Below the pieces are notes generated by a model. The model was not told the DNA's origin, did not search any database, and saw nothing but the letters and a program-made list of their open reading frames with translations. The translations under genes were made by a program, and so were the position numbers. Positions 35,453-48,458 of a stretch of DNA of 64,000 nucleotides are shown here, piece after piece. The stretch lies in NCBI RefSeq assembly GCF_000021485.1, contig NC_011761.1, positions 526,001 through 590,000 of the forward strand, in the 5' to 3' direction. How positions within the stretch are numbered: the first letter of the stretch is position 1; each line of letters opens with the position of its first letter. Source of the DNA: Acidithiobacillus ferrooxidans ATCC 23270 (GTDB lineage Bacteria > Pseudomonadota > Gammaproteobacteria > Acidithiobacillales > Acidithiobacillaceae).

Positions 35453-36217
35453 GGCCAGAGTTTAGCATGGCCAGCAGGCAAGAAAAGGGCGACTTCCGCC
35501 GGGGCGTCCGCTGTTTTGGCGCAGAAATGCGCAGATACGGAGGACCCGGCTTTGTCCGTACAGTCCTGGCCATCATCGGATTTTCGATTGCAGGAGGACG
35601 GAGCGGATATTTTCGGGGAAACAAGTGCCGTTCTGCAGGCAAATGGAGCATGGTTTTTTACGCTAAAAATACTCACAGATGGTTTTATATTTTTAAAAAT
35701 TAGCCGGGGGAAATTGATCCGTGATCTGCCTGGATAGAATATTACACTATACTAATAAGTAAATATACGGTTTTCACTAGTGTTATATTTCATGAGCGAA
35801 CATTAACCAACCATTTGTTCCACAGATGGTTTTCAGATGCGTCTTAATAAGATAAAGGTAATATTATGATTTATCTTTTGGGCGCACGCACATCACTAAT
35901 ACTATTTACATAAGCCCAAAAATATTTGAGGCAAATCCCTATTGCTTTGCGCCCCCGCCTGCACTAGTTTTACTGCCAGGTAATCAATAGGCAGTAATAG
36001 TATAAATTTATATGATTTACGGAAGTGGTGAAAACTGGTGCCAATGCCGGCCTGCTGCAGAATCGCCGGCAGCCCGGACGCCGTGGTTCGGCGGCCGCTG
36101 TGCGGTGGAAGCCCATAGAAATCCTGATCTGCATGCAGTGTCGGGGAAGGTAATCGGATAGTGATCGCTATCCTGTCATATCGCGGATGGTCTGAAGTCC
36201 GTCAGGGAGAAATATCA
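35453..36217. other. AT-rich intergenic region upstream of cyoA
   Basis: 765 bases with no credible gene; a 78-codon frame at 35467-35703 has no family resemblance. From about 35640 to 36030 the base composition is strikingly AT-rich compared with the rest of the window. It contains a 13-bp direct repeat CACAGATGGTTTT (35674-35686 and 35821-35833) and a perfect inverted repeat TTACTGCC-N12-GGCAGTAA (35970-35997). A TTGATC/TAGAAT pair at 35714-35740 has a short 15-base spacer. Probably the regulatory region of the cyo operon. Confidence 0.6.
35970..35997. promoter_or_regulatory. inverted repeat upstream of cyoA
   Basis: Perfect 8-bp arms TTACTGCC and GGCAGTAA separated by 12 bases (AGGTAATCAATA). 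It lies about 220 bases before cyoA in the AT-rich region. There is no T tract, so an operator is more likely than a terminator. The binding protein is unknown. Confidence 0.4.
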
Positions 36218-37183
36218 ATGCAAGTGAAGTGGAGGAATAACCTTAAAAACGGGTGCCGCCATGCCGTCCTCGCGCCGATTCTGTTGCTCAGTGGCTGCGC
36301 GGGTAACCCCTTTTGGATATTCGATCCAAAAGGGTTGATGGCCGATACCAACCTGTTTTATCTGCTGGTGGATGTCGGGATCATGGGCAGCATCGTCGGC
36401 CTGACGGCGCTCCTGGTGATCTGGTTCATGTGGCGCTACCAGAAGGGCAAAAACCGGGGGAAATATGATCCTACCTGGTCCCATTCCAACACCATCGAAG
36501 TGGTTGTCTGGGGTATTCCCATCATTGCCGTCGGCTTTTTGTCCTATTTTGCGGTAACCGGCACCTTCGAGCTAAATCCATATAATCCGACGGTGATTAC
36601 CAACCATCTGAAACCCGTAAGTGATCCGGTCGAGGTGGATGTCATCGCAACCGACTGGCAGTGGCTTTTTGTATACCCGCAGTATCATATGGCCGCGGCC
36701 AACGAGCTGGTGCTGCCCGCGCATACCCCGGTATTTTTCCGTCTGACCTCCTCTGCGGTGACCACGACATTCTTCATTCCACAACTGGTGGGCATGATCG
36801 ACGTAATGCCCGGCATGCGTACGAAAAACGCCCTGGAAAGCAACCATGTCGGGGAATACCAGGGCATTGCTTCGGACTATGCCGGCGCGGGCACCTCCTG
36901 GATGACGTTCAAGACCAGGATAGTGAAGTCGGCCGACTTCCGCGAGTGGGTGCGGAAGGTGCAGCAATCTCCGACATCCATGACCTACGCCAGCTTCAAT
37001 GACTACGCCGACCCTTATATCAATGTGCATCATAAGGTGGCCTATTTCTCGTCGGTGCCGGACGGTTTGTTCGACCATGTCGTCGACGAGGTCATGAAGG
37101 GTAAAACCTGGCCCATCCCGCCGATGATGACGGAAAACATGGTGGCGTATATGCAGAAGCAGAACGCCGAACACCGCGACTAA
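36218..37183 (+). CDS. cyoA: cytochrome bo3 ubiquinol oxidase subunit II
   Basis: A 321-residue inner-membrane lipoprotein subunit. A signal sequence with lipobox LSGC is followed by two membrane helices (about 45-120) and a periplasmic cupredoxin domain containing TDWQWLFVYP. The Cys/His ligands of the CuA centre are absent, which separates quinol oxidases from cytochrome c oxidases. AGGGAGA precedes ATG 36218. First gene of cyoABCDE, behind a long AT-rich leader. Confidence 0.92.
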   Translation: MQVKWRNNLKNGCRHAVLAPILLLSGCAGNPFWIFDPKGLMADTNLFYLLVDVGIMGSIVGLTALLVIWFMWRYQKGKNRGKYDPTWSHSNTIEVVVWGIPIIAVGFLSYFAVTGTFELNPYNPTVITNHLKPVSDPVEVDVIATDWQWLFVYPQYHMAAANELVLPAHTPVFFRLTSSAVTTTFFIPQLVGMIDVMPGMRTKNALESNHVGEYQGIASDYAGAGTSWMTFKTRIVKSADFREWVRKVQQSPTSMTYASFNDYADPYINVHHKVAYFSSVPDGLFDHVVDEVMKGKTWPIPPMMTENMVAYMQKQNAEHRD

Positions 37184-37202
37184 ACAACAGGAGAATTGAC
37201 AG

Positions 37203-39353
37203 ATGCTCGTAGATTTAGCCGGGGGCTGGAACCCCATGCTGGGGCGCCTTGCCTGGTCTCAGATTCCTTACGACAACCCCATCCTGGCGCCGCTGTTTGT
37301 CGCGGTGGTCATTGGGGCCATCCTGGTGCTGGGTCTGATCACGTACTACGGGAAATGGACCTACCTGTGGAAGGAATGGCTGACCACCGTGGATCACAAA
37401 AAACTAGGGGTGATGTACATCCTCATCGGTTTGGTGATGCTGTTCCGGGGTTTCATCGATGGTCTGATGATCCGGACACAGCAGGCCTGGGCGGTAGGCC
37501 CACATTCCTCGGGAGTGTTCGGTGCGACGCACGGTTACCTGACTCCGTTCCATTTCGGGCAGGTCTACAGTGCCCATGGGGTGATCATGATTCTGCTGGC
37601 AGCCACGCCGTTGCTCGTCGGCTTCATGAACATCATCGTGCCCATTCAGATCGGTGCCCGGGACATGGCCTACCCCTACCTGAATGCGTTGGGGCTATGG
37701 TTCACCGCCGCGGCCGGGGCATTGATCATGATTTCCCTGTTCGTGGGTGATTTCGCGCACAATGGCTGGTTCGGTTATGCACCGATCTTCGAGTTGCAAT
37801 ACAGCCCGGGCGTCGGTGTGGACTACTGGATATGGACCATGGAGTTGTTGGCGCTGGGGACCACCTTGGGCGGCATCAACATTCTGGCGACCATCATCAA
37901 GATGCGCGCGCCGGGTATGACCTGGGGTCGTTTGCCGATCTTTGTCTGGGCTTCGATTGCGTCGAACGTGATTGCCCTGACTTCTTTTCCGGCACTGCAG
38001 GTGGCACTTGCATTGGTTGCTGCAGACCGCTATCTGGGCGCGCATTTCTTCACGGCGGGTCTGGGTGGCAATCTGATGCTCTATACCAATCTATTCTGGA
38101 TATGGGGCCACCCGGAAGTCTATTTCGTGATTCTTCCGGCCTTCGGCATGATGTCGGAAATCTTTCCGACCTTTTCCGAAAAACCATTATTTGGCTACAT
38201 GACCATGGTACTCGCCAGTATGGCCATTGCCGGCGTTTCCTGGCTGGTCTGGCTGCATCATTTCTTTACCATGGGCGCCGGGCCCTACGTCAACAGCGCC
38301 TTCAGTGTGGCCACCATGCTGGTCGGCATTCCTACGGGTGTGAAGGTGTTCAACTGGGCATTCACCATGTATCGTGGGCGTCTGACTTTCAACGCCGCCA
38401 TGCTGTGGGCCATCGGCGCGCTTTTCCTGCTGCTGGTCGGCGGATTGACGGGCATGATGCTGGCGGTTCCGGCCATCAATTACATGGTCCACAACAGCGT
38501 TTTTGTGGTCGCGCATTTCCATTCCATGCTGTTGACGATTGTGTACGCCATTTTTGCTTCGGTGATCTACTGGTTTCCCAAGGTCTTCGGCTTCAAGCTG
38601 AATGAGTTCTGGGCAAAGACCATGTTCTGGCTCTTTTCTGCCGGTACGGTGCTGGTGTTCGTGCCGATGTACATGCTCGGTTTCATGGGTATGACCCGGC
38701 GTCTGGATTATGTGTTCAACACCGCTTGGCATCCTTATCTGCTGGTGATGGAATTCGGTATCGTGGTGTATACGCTTTCCGTCCTCGCATTTTTCGCGCT
38801 GCTTTATGTCAGTGTCCGCGATCATGCGAGCAACCAGGTTGGCGCGGATGCCTGGGGTACCTCCCGCTCGCTGGAATGGCTTACCCATTCTCCTGTGCCA
38901 TTTTATAACTTTGCCGTACTGCCGCACATCAATGCGCGCGATGAAGTGGCCTGGCGGCGTGATAACGGCATCGATCATGTTCAGCCCGATCACTATGAAG
39001 ATATCCATATGCCCAATAATACCGGTGTGGCCATTGTCCTTGGCGGCCTGACCTTTGTGCTGGGTTTCGCCCTGGTATGGCGTATCTGGTGGCTTTGTGC
39101 CTTCTCCCTGCTGGCAATCATTGCACTCGTAATCTACCGCTCCTTCAAGGGTGATCCGGGTTACATCATTACCGCGGCGGAACTGGAACAGATGGAAAAG
39201 GCAGCTATGCGCCGGGAAGCAGGGATAGGTAAACAGCAGCATCGGGTCGGCGGCGGCGTATTGGGTGAGGCAATAGCCTATGAGCGTTCTGACCTGCCGC
39301 CACTGGCTTCGCAGCCGAGCTCATCCGTGGGGCTGGATCATCATCGCAGTTGA
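37203..39353 (+). CDS. cyoB: cytochrome bo3 ubiquinol oxidase subunit I
   Basis: Catalytic heme-copper oxidase subunit, a proton pump that reduces O2 with ubiquinol. The 716-residue chain has about 15 membrane segments. The CuB/Tyr region is WIWGHPEVYFVILPAFG, and the heme-ligand region is VVAHFHSML. It is longer than the E. coli protein (663), mostly in the hydrophilic C-terminal tail. The gene starts 19 bases after cyoA. Confidence 0.96.
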   Translation: MLVDLAGGWNPMLGRLAWSQIPYDNPILAPLFVAVVIGAILVLGLITYYGKWTYLWKEWLTTVDHKKLGVMYILIGLVMLFRGFIDGLMIRTQQAWAVGPHSSGVFGATHGYLTPFHFGQVYSAHGVIMILLAATPLLVGFMNIIVPIQIGARDMAYPYLNALGLWFTAAAGALIMISLFVGDFAHNGWFGYAPIFELQYSPGVGVDYWIWTMELLALGTTLGGINILATIIKMRAPGMTWGRLPIFVWASIASNVIALTSFPALQVALALVAADRYLGAHFFTAGLGGNLMLYTNLFWIWGHPEVYFVILPAFGMMSEIFPTFSEKPLFGYMTMVLASMAIAGVSWLVWLHHFFTMGAGPYVNSAFSVATMLVGIPTGVKVFNWAFTMYRGRLTFNAAMLWAIGALFLLLVGGLTGMMLAVPAINYMVHNSVFVVAHFHSMLLTIVYAIFASVIYWFPKVFGFKLNEFWAKTMFWLFSAGTVLVFVPMYMLGFMGMTRRLDYVFNTAWHPYLLVMEFGIVVYTLSVLAFFALLYVSVRDHASNQVGADAWGTSRSLEWLTHSPVPFYNFAVLPHINARDEVAWRRDNGIDHVQPDHYEDIHMPNNTGVAIVLGGLTFVLGFALVWRIWWLCAFSLLAIIALVIYRSFKGDPGYIITAAELEQMEKAAMRREAGIGKQQHRVGGGVLGEAIAYERSDLPPLASQPSSSVGLDHHRS

Positions 39354-39419
39354 TGACCCTGACAGGTGGTGGCCGAGGCATCGGCTACCCGTTAATGAAC
39401 GGTAGATTGAGGAGTTTTT

Positions 39420-40055
39420 ATGAGTTCTCATACCAGTAATGTGGATCCGAAAACAGCAGAATTATGGGATAAAAGTCACTATCAGCATGATGTGATCTCC
39501 ACCCGCACCTTTGGTTATTTCATGTATCTGCTGAGCGACGGCATGCTGTTTGCGACACTTTTTGCCGCTTATGGCGTACTGAGTTACCAGCACAGTTATT
39601 TTGGTGGTCCTACCCCGGCCGACTTTGTCAAGCCCTGGTATACGTTTGCTCAGACCATGGCGCTGTTTGTCAGCGTGCTGGCTTATGGTTTTGGCATGAA
39701 TGCACTCAAGCACAAAAACAAAAGCGCGGTGATCAATGGGTTGCTCGCGGCTTTCGTGTTTGGTGTATTGTTTCTGGCACTGGACATCCATGACATGACG
39801 CAACTGGCGTCATTGGGTATCACGGTTGCCACCAGTGGCGGTATATCGGCGTTTATTATCCTGACCCAGGTACATGCCGCCCATGTTTTCTTCGGGTTGA
39901 TCTGGATTCTGGTGATGATGGCCCAAGTGCTGACCAAGGGCTTTACTACTGAGGTGGTGGGCCGGTTGTTGACACTGCGTATGTTTTGGCATTTGCAGGC
40001 GATCATTTGGGTGTTTGTGTTCGTGTTCGTTTATTTATGGGGATATATGTCATGA
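39420..40055 (+). CDS. cyoC: cytochrome bo3 ubiquinol oxidase subunit III
   Basis: Five-helix structural subunit (211 residues) of the heme-copper oxidase. Motifs such as TRTFGYFMYLLSDGMLFATLF and the helix with HAAHVFFGLIWILVM are typical of CyoC. A 66-base gap from cyoB contains a GAGG ribosome-binding site. The stop overlaps cyoD (ATGA). Confidence 0.95.
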   Translation: MSSHTSNVDPKTAELWDKSHYQHDVISTRTFGYFMYLLSDGMLFATLFAAYGVLSYQHSYFGGPTPADFVKPWYTFAQTMALFVSVLAYGFGMNALKHKNKSAVINGLLAAFVFGVLFLALDIHDMTQLASLGITVATSGGISAFIILTQVHAAHVFFGLIWILVMMAQVLTKGFTTEVVGRLLTLRMFWHLQAIIWVFVFVFVYLWGYMS

Positions 40056-40408
40056 GTCACGGTCACGATGATCCGACATTGCATCCGGAAGTACAGATGT
40101 CCACTTCCCGGGGATATTTTTCAGGGTTCGCGATTTCCAGCATCCTGATGTTCGTCGCTACCTTTTTGGTGGCATCGCGTGCCGTGCCGCCATTCGGTTT
40201 GCTGATGGTCATCTCGGTCTGCGCGGGCATAGCGATTATCGCGCAGATCTACTTCCTGCTGCATATCGATGTTTCCGAACACAACATCTGGAATACCGTG
40301 GCGCTGGTGCTGTTCATGCCGCTTTTTCTGATTACCATCGGACTGACCTGGTGGATGTTCTCGCAATTGTATCTGCGCACGATGATTATGCCGGGCATGA
40401 TGCACTGA
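40052..40408 (+). CDS. cyoD: cytochrome bo3 ubiquinol oxidase subunit IV
   Basis: Small subunit of 118 residues with three membrane helices and a His-containing N-terminus (MSHGHDDPTLHPEV). The motif QIYFLLHIDVSEHNIWN is typical of CyoD, which assists assembly of the copper site in subunit I. It overlaps the cyoC stop. Confidence 0.93.
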   Translation: MSHGHDDPTLHPEVQMSTSRGYFSGFAISSILMFVATFLVASRAVPPFGLLMVISVCAGIAIIAQIYFLLHIDVSEHNIWNTVALVLFMPLFLITIGLTWWMFSQLYLRTMIMPGMMH

Positions 40409-40436
40409 CCGCGCGAATTCCGGAGGTCCTAGCGTC

Positions 40437-41381
40437 ATGTTAAAAGAAGGATTACACAGCGACGGCATTGGCGAACTTTCTGGTCCCCGGGCACGGCCGT
40501 CTTATCTTCGCGATCTCTGGGTTCTGGCCAAGGCGCGGGTGGTATCGCTGCTGGTATTTACCGCCGCAGTGGGCGAGATCCTCGCCCCCGACGCCCTGTT
40601 GCACTGGGAGTCGGCGCTGGCTGGTTTGGCGGGCATCGCGCTGGCCGGTGGAGCAGGAGGGGTACTCAACCAGATTGTCGAACCCGCCCTCGACCAGCAC
40701 ATGCGACGCACCCTCCACCGGCCGCTGGCCGAAGGCCGCATCAGCCGTGCTGGTGCCATTGCCTATGCCATGACATTGATGTGCGCCGCCATTGCGGTAC
40801 TCGCCTGGGGCACCAACCCTCTGACCCTGGTACTGACCCTGGTGGGCACCGTCGGCTACGGCGTCGTCTACACCCTCTACCTCAAGCCCAGCACGCCCTG
40901 GAACATCGTCTGGGGCGGCCTTGCCGGTGCCCTGCCGCCACTGATCGGCTGGACCGCCATCACCGGCAGTCTCGCCGTGCTGCCTCTGGTGCTGGTCCTG
41001 CTGGTATTCGTCTGGACCCCGGCGCACTTCTGGCCCCTGGCCATCTGTTGTCGGGAAGACTACGCCAAGGCCTGCATACCCATGCTGCCGGTGACCCATG
41101 GTGTCGACCGCACCCGCCGGGAAGTGCTGAACTACGCCATACTCACCTGGATCGTCAGTATGGTGCCAGCGCTACTCACCGGCGACTGGTTATATGGAGC
41201 CATCGCCTGGCTCTCCGGCGCATGGTTCGTGGGCATGGCCCTGCGTCTCAAAGGTCTGCCCGAAGGCCCGGAGATGAACCGCTACGCGCGGCGGATGTTC
41301 GCCTACTCCATCTCCTACCTTTTTTTACTCTTTACTGCCCTGATCCTGGGTAAACTGGTGATGGGCTATGGCTTCTTCTGA
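40437..41381 (+). CDS. cyoE: protoheme IX farnesyltransferase (heme O synthase)
   Basis: Adds a farnesyl group to heme b to give the heme O required by bo3 oxidase. The 314-residue UbiA-superfamily protein has about nine membrane helices. The Asp motifs appear as NQIVEPALDQHMRRTLHRPL, a CyoE/CtaB-type first motif, and a second cytoplasmic loop with CREDYAKACIPMLP. CGGAGG lies upstream of ATG 40437. Presence in the operon matches quinol-oxidase identity. Confidence 0.95.
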   Translation: MLKEGLHSDGIGELSGPRARPSYLRDLWVLAKARVVSLLVFTAAVGEILAPDALLHWESALAGLAGIALAGGAGGVLNQIVEPALDQHMRRTLHRPLAEGRISRAGAIAYAMTLMCAAIAVLAWGTNPLTLVLTLVGTVGYGVVYTLYLKPSTPWNIVWGGLAGALPPLIGWTAITGSLAVLPLVLVLLVFVWTPAHFWPLAICCREDYAKACIPMLPVTHGVDRTRREVLNYAILTWIVSMVPALLTGDWLYGAIAWLSGAWFVGMALRLKGLPEGPEMNRYARRMFAYSISYLFLLFTALILGKLVMGYGFF

Positions 41382-42603
41382 GGCCGCCAAAGGCCCGCCC
41401 ATGAGCCCGTTCGAAAAGCGGGCGGTGGCGGGACTGAGCTTCATCTATGTCGCGCGCATGCTCGGTCTGTTCATGCTCATGCCGGTACTGGCCCTGGACA
41501 ACGACCAGCTTCGCCACAGCACCCCGGTGCTGTTGGGCCTGGCCATTGGCATCTACGGACTGGCCCAGGCCGCCCTGCAGTTTCCCTTCGGGGTGGCCTC
41601 CGACCGTTTCGGGCGCAAGCGGGTACTGGTCTTTGGTCTGCTGATCTTCGTCCTGGGTTCCCTGCTGGGGGCGGTCACCCACAACATCTGGGGCATCATT
41701 CTCGCCCGTCTGCTGCAGGGTGCGGGCGCCGTCTCCTCGGTGCTCCTGGCCACCGCAGGGGACCTCACCGGTGAACAGCACCGCACCAAGGCCATGGCCG
41801 CCATCGGCGGCAGCATCGCCATCGCCTATGTTCTGGGGATGGCGATGGGACCCGTCTTTTACGGTCTCTCCGGGCTGACCGGGGTATTTCTGGTAGCCGC
41901 CGCACTCGGCGTCCTTGCGCTATTACCGCTGTGGAAAGTGATTCCCCCCATCCCCCGCAATCTGCAGCAGCGCATGGGGAACTGGCGTGACGCCCTGAGG
42001 ATATTCAGATACCCCCCGGTTCTGACCGCCAGTGTCGGCATCTTCATCCTGCAGATGGTGCTGGGGGCCAGTTTTGTGGTGCTCTCCCCGGAACTGGTCA
42101 AGGCCATGCACATTCCGGGCAGCGCCGTCTGGGAAGTGTATCTGCCGGTGATGCTGCTCTCGGTGGCGGGCATGCTCTACCCGGTGATCCACGCCGAAAG
42201 GCACAGACAGCACGGACAGATGCTGGTCTTCAGTGGTCTTGCCATTGCTGCGGGAGCGTTGTTCATGGGTTTGCTCGCTGGTCACTTCTGGCCGGTGGCG
42301 GTAGGAGCGGTGATTTTCTTCACGGGTTATAACGTGGCCTCGGCGATTCTGCCCTCGATGATGAGCCGCAGCACCACCCAGGAACAGCGGGGGGCGGCCA
42401 GTGGTGTGTACTCGCTGATGCAGTTTCTGGGGATATTCGCGGGGGGTGTGGTCGGTGGCTGGGGGCTGGGCATGGCCGGCGAGCAGGGTGTCTTTTATCT
42501 CCTTGCCGTCGTCGGATTGCTCCTCGCCCTGCAAAGCTGGAACGGAAAACGCGTGGCACTATTGCTGGAACCGGACGCCCGGGAAGCAGGGGACGGTCAG
42601 TAG
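41368..42603 (+). CDS. MFS transporter, YajR-like
   Basis: A 411-residue major facilitator with 12 predicted helices. Motif A is VASDRFGRKRVLVFG between helices 2 and 3. The N-terminal LSFIYVARMLGLFMLMPVLA and general layout resemble the YajR group of drug/H+ antiporters. Some members have a C-terminal YAM domain; this one ends after helix 12. Substrate unknown. The start overlaps the end of cyoE by 14 bases, implying co-transcription with the oxidase genes. Confidence 0.83.
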   Translation: MASSEAAKGPPMSPFEKRAVAGLSFIYVARMLGLFMLMPVLALDNDQLRHSTPVLLGLAIGIYGLAQAALQFPFGVASDRFGRKRVLVFGLLIFVLGSLLGAVTHNIWGIILARLLQGAGAVSSVLLATAGDLTGEQHRTKAMAAIGGSIAIAYVLGMAMGPVFYGLSGLTGVFLVAAALGVLALLPLWKVIPPIPRNLQQRMGNWRDALRIFRYPPVLTASVGIFILQMVLGASFVVLSPELVKAMHIPGSAVWEVYLPVMLLSVAGMLYPVIHAERHRQHGQMLVFSGLAIAAGALFMGLLAGHFWPVAVGAVIFFTGYNVASAILPSMMSRSTTQEQRGAASGVYSLMQFLGIFAGGVVGGWGLGMAGEQGVFYLLAVVGLLLALQSWNGKRVALLLEPDAREAGDGQ

Positions 42604-43430
42604 CCGCCGATGATCAGTGCCAGCGCACCAAAGGCGATGCAATAAATACCAAAGGGCCGCAGTGCCTTGATCTCATGCTTGTGAAAATAGTGCATCAGAA
42701 ACCATACGGATGCCCACGCGCAGATTCCGGAGAGAAGCCCCGCAAGAAAGATGGTGCCGAGCAACCCGGACGGCATCTGTGCGTGAAAGAGCTTGGGCAC
42801 TTCCAGCATGCCGGCCGCCGCGATGATCGGCGTGGCGAGCAGAAAGGAAAATTTTGCGGAATTTTCATAGTCCAGCCCCACACCGATACCCGCCACCAGG
42901 GTCGCGCCGGAACGGGAAAATCCTGGAATCAACGCAAGGGACTGGGCAAACCCTATACCGATGGCACGCGGCCAGCTCAGGTTGTCCAGCGAATGGCTAG
43001 GTTGCCGCGCGCGCAGGCGATCCCCCAGGATGAGCATGATGCCGTTGATCATCAGCGCCACTGCGGCAAAGGTGAAGCCGCCGAACAGGGCCTTGATCTT
43101 GTGGGCAAGGGCGAGGCCCAGCAAACCGGCGGGAATGGACGCGATGAAGAGAATCCATAACAGCCGGGAGTCAGGATTGTCGGGGCGTCCCCGCGCACGA
43201 ATGAAACCGCCGAGCAGTGCCGCCCAGTCGCGCCAGAAGAACAGGAGCAACGCCGTCGCCGTGGCAAGGTGGAGCACGACCACAAAGGGCAGAAACCATC
43301 CTGCGTCCCGGTTGATGGGCCAATGCAGGAGCGCTGGCACCAAAATGATATGCCCCAGGCTGGAGATGGGAAACAACTCCGTAACGCCCTGTAGTATGGC
43401 CAGGAACAGCAGGTAGATATGGTGTGTCAT
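42597..43430 (-). CDS. uppP: undecaprenyl-diphosphatase
   Basis: BacA/UppP family membrane phosphatase (277 residues, about eight helices) that recycles undecaprenyl pyrophosphate for peptidoglycan and other glycans. The two catalytic motifs are present: ELFPISSLGHIILVP near the N-terminus, the variant with Leu after the Ser pair, and GFSRSGATLVAG in the second half. Its 3' end overlaps the MFS gene by 7 bases. Confidence 0.94.
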   Translation of the reverse strand: MTHHIYLLFLAILQGVTELFPISSLGHIILVPALLHWPINRDAGWFLPFVVVLHLATATALLLFFWRDWAALLGGFIRARGRPDNPDSRLLWILFIASIPAGLLGLALAHKIKALFGGFTFAAVALMINGIMLILGDRLRARQPSHSLDNLSWPRAIGIGFAQSLALIPGFSRSGATLVAGIGVGLDYENSAKFSFLLATPIIAAAGMLEVPKLFHAQMPSGLLGTIFLAGLLSGICAWASVWFLMHYFHKHEIKALRPFGIYCIAFGALALIIGGY

Positions 43431-43441
43431 GCGATCATGAT

Positions 43442-43914
43442 CTATATGTAACGCACGGCAAGAATGGTGTATTCCCGTGTTCCGCCGGGGGCGCGCACTT
43501 CAACCGGATCGCCTTCATGCTTGCCGATGAGCGCGCGGGCAATGGGGGAACTGATGGATATCTTGTTTTCCTTGAGGTCGGCCTCGGCATCACCCACGAT
43601 CTGGTAGGTCACCTCGTTGCCTTCCGCATCTTCCAATTCCACAGTGGCCGCAAAAACGATTTTACCGCCGGTATTCAGTTGCTTGGGGTCGATGACCTGG
43701 GCACGGGCCAGATAATCCTCCACCTCACGGATACGTCCTTCGATAAAAGCCTGCTGCTCCTTGGCGGCGTCATATTCGGCATTTTCCGACAGATCACCCT
43801 TGGCGCGCGCCTCGGCAATGGCTTCAATCACCGTAGGGCGGTCAACGGTTTTGAGGCGATGCAACTCGTCGCGCAGCCGCTGGGCACCAATAACCGTCAT
43901 GGGAATTTTATCAT

Positions 43915-43918
<4 letters not shown>
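43442..43918 (-). CDS. greA: transcription elongation factor GreA
   Basis: Rescues arrested RNA polymerase by stimulating transcript cleavage. The 158-residue protein has the N-terminal coiled coil with the acidic tip ([20 protein letters not shown]) and the C-terminal FKBP-like domain ending in [17 protein letters not shown] 43918 overlaps the carB stop (ATGA). The carA-carB-greA order is common in proteobacteria. Confidence 0.97.
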
Positions 43919-47146
<3,228 letters not shown>

Positions 47147-47154
<8 letters not shown>

Positions 47155-48289
47155 GGTGACGGCCTCCGTACTGGTTCATGGCGTGAACGAAGTCGTCAAA
47201 AATTGCACGGGCGTCGTGGGGCCCGGGTCCGGCCTCAGGGTGGCCCTGAAAGGAAAATACGGGCAGCTCCCGATGCGCCATGCCCTGCAGGCTGCCGTCG
47301 AACAGTGAGGCATGGGTCGCCACCAGGCACTCCGGCAGGGTGTCCGCGTCCACCGCGAAACCGTGGTTCTGACTGGTGATCAACACCCGACCGCTGCGCA
47401 GGTCTTTGACCGGATGGTTGGCACCGTGGTGCCCGAACTTCATCTTGACGGTTTTGGCGCCCAGGGCCCGTCCCAGCAACTGATGCCCCAGACAGAGTCC
47501 GAAGGTGGGAATACCCGTGGCGATGACTTGGCGCATGGCCTCTTCCGCATAGCCGAGGGCCGCTGGGTCACCGGGACCATTGGAGAAGAGTATGCCGTCC
47601 GGGCGCAGGGCGATCACCTCGGCGGCCGCGGTGCGGGCCGGCACCACCGTGATTCGGCAGGCCCGATCCGCCAGCAGGCGCAGGATATTCCGTTTGGTGC
47701 CGAAATCGTAGACCACCACATGGCACTGTGTCCGGGTGACGGCCTGCGCGTGATAGCCCTGTTCGGGGGTGCCGCTGGCGAGATCCCAGGTGTATGCCTC
47801 CCGGCAGCCCACATCCTGCACCAGATCACGGCCGATGAGGCCTGGGAAAGCGCGCGCCGCAGCCAGGGCCTTCTCTTCGCTGGCCGCTTCTCCGACGAGG
47901 ACGGCAGCATTCTGAGCGCCGCTATCCCGCAGTCTGCGGGTCAGAGCGCGGGTGTCGATTCCCGCGATGCCGGGAATTCGATGGGTCTGCAGGAAGGAGG
48001 CCAGGTCCTGGGTGCTGCGCCAACTGCTGGGTTGCCGTGGCAGATTGCGCACGACGAGAGCGGAGCAGAATATCCGGGTACCTTCCATGTCCTCCGGGTT
48101 GACCCCGGTATTGCCGATATGGGGATAAGTGAGCGTGATGATCTGTCCCTGATACGAGGGATCAGAAAGGATCTCCTGGTAGCCACTCATGGCGGTGTTA
48201 AAACAGATTTCACCTGCTGCCAATCCGGTGGCACCAAAGCCTATACCGCGATAGATGCTGCCGTCTGCCAATGCCAAGACCGCCTGCAT
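47147..48289 (-). CDS. carA: carbamoyl-phosphate synthase small subunit
   Basis: Glutaminase subunit of 380 residues. The N-terminal half forms the CarA-specific domain ([15 protein letters not shown]). The C-terminal class I amidotransferase has the nucleophile region [13 protein letters not shown] and the catalytic His/Glu in [12 protein letters not shown] chose ATG 48289, preceded by GAGGTGG, rather than a longer frame to 48307. A terminator-like hairpin and strong promoter lie just upstream. Confidence 0.97.
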
Positions 48290-48315
48290 GCCCCACCTCG
48301 CCAACAAGAGGATGC

Positions 48316-48340
48316 AAAAAAAGGGAGGGGGTCCCCTCCC
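48316..48340 (-). terminator. hairpin plus T7 tract in the carA leader (possible attenuator)
   Basis: On the minus strand the sequence forms a stem from GGGAGGGG and CCCCTCCC (48340-48323), followed at once by seven T residues (48322-48316). This is the form of an intrinsic terminator. It lies between the carA promoter and the carA start, within about 15-35 bases of the expected transcription start. No minus-strand gene lies upstream that it could terminate. Confidence 0.6.
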
Positions 48341-48355
48341 ACGTAGATATCGCCT

Positions 48356-48384
48356 ATTCTAAGGACCGGAAGGGGAGTGGTCAA
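48356..48384 (-). promoter_or_regulatory. promoter of carA-carB-greA
   Basis: On the minus strand TTGACC (48384-48379), a 17-base spacer, then TAGAAT (48361-48356). It is the best sigma70-like match in the carA upstream region and places the start of transcription around 48349, immediately before the leader hairpin. Confidence 0.6.
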
Positions 48385-48458
48385 CGCACGGCGGCCAGAC
48401 CGAGCATGGTGGCAACCTTCCGACGCGGGTTTCCAGGGGCATGCCATGGATTAAGCTC

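Noticed and set aside
35467-35703. Frame of 78 codons in the cyo upstream region
   Set aside because: No ribosome-binding site, no family resemblance, and the second half runs through the AT-rich non-coding stretch.
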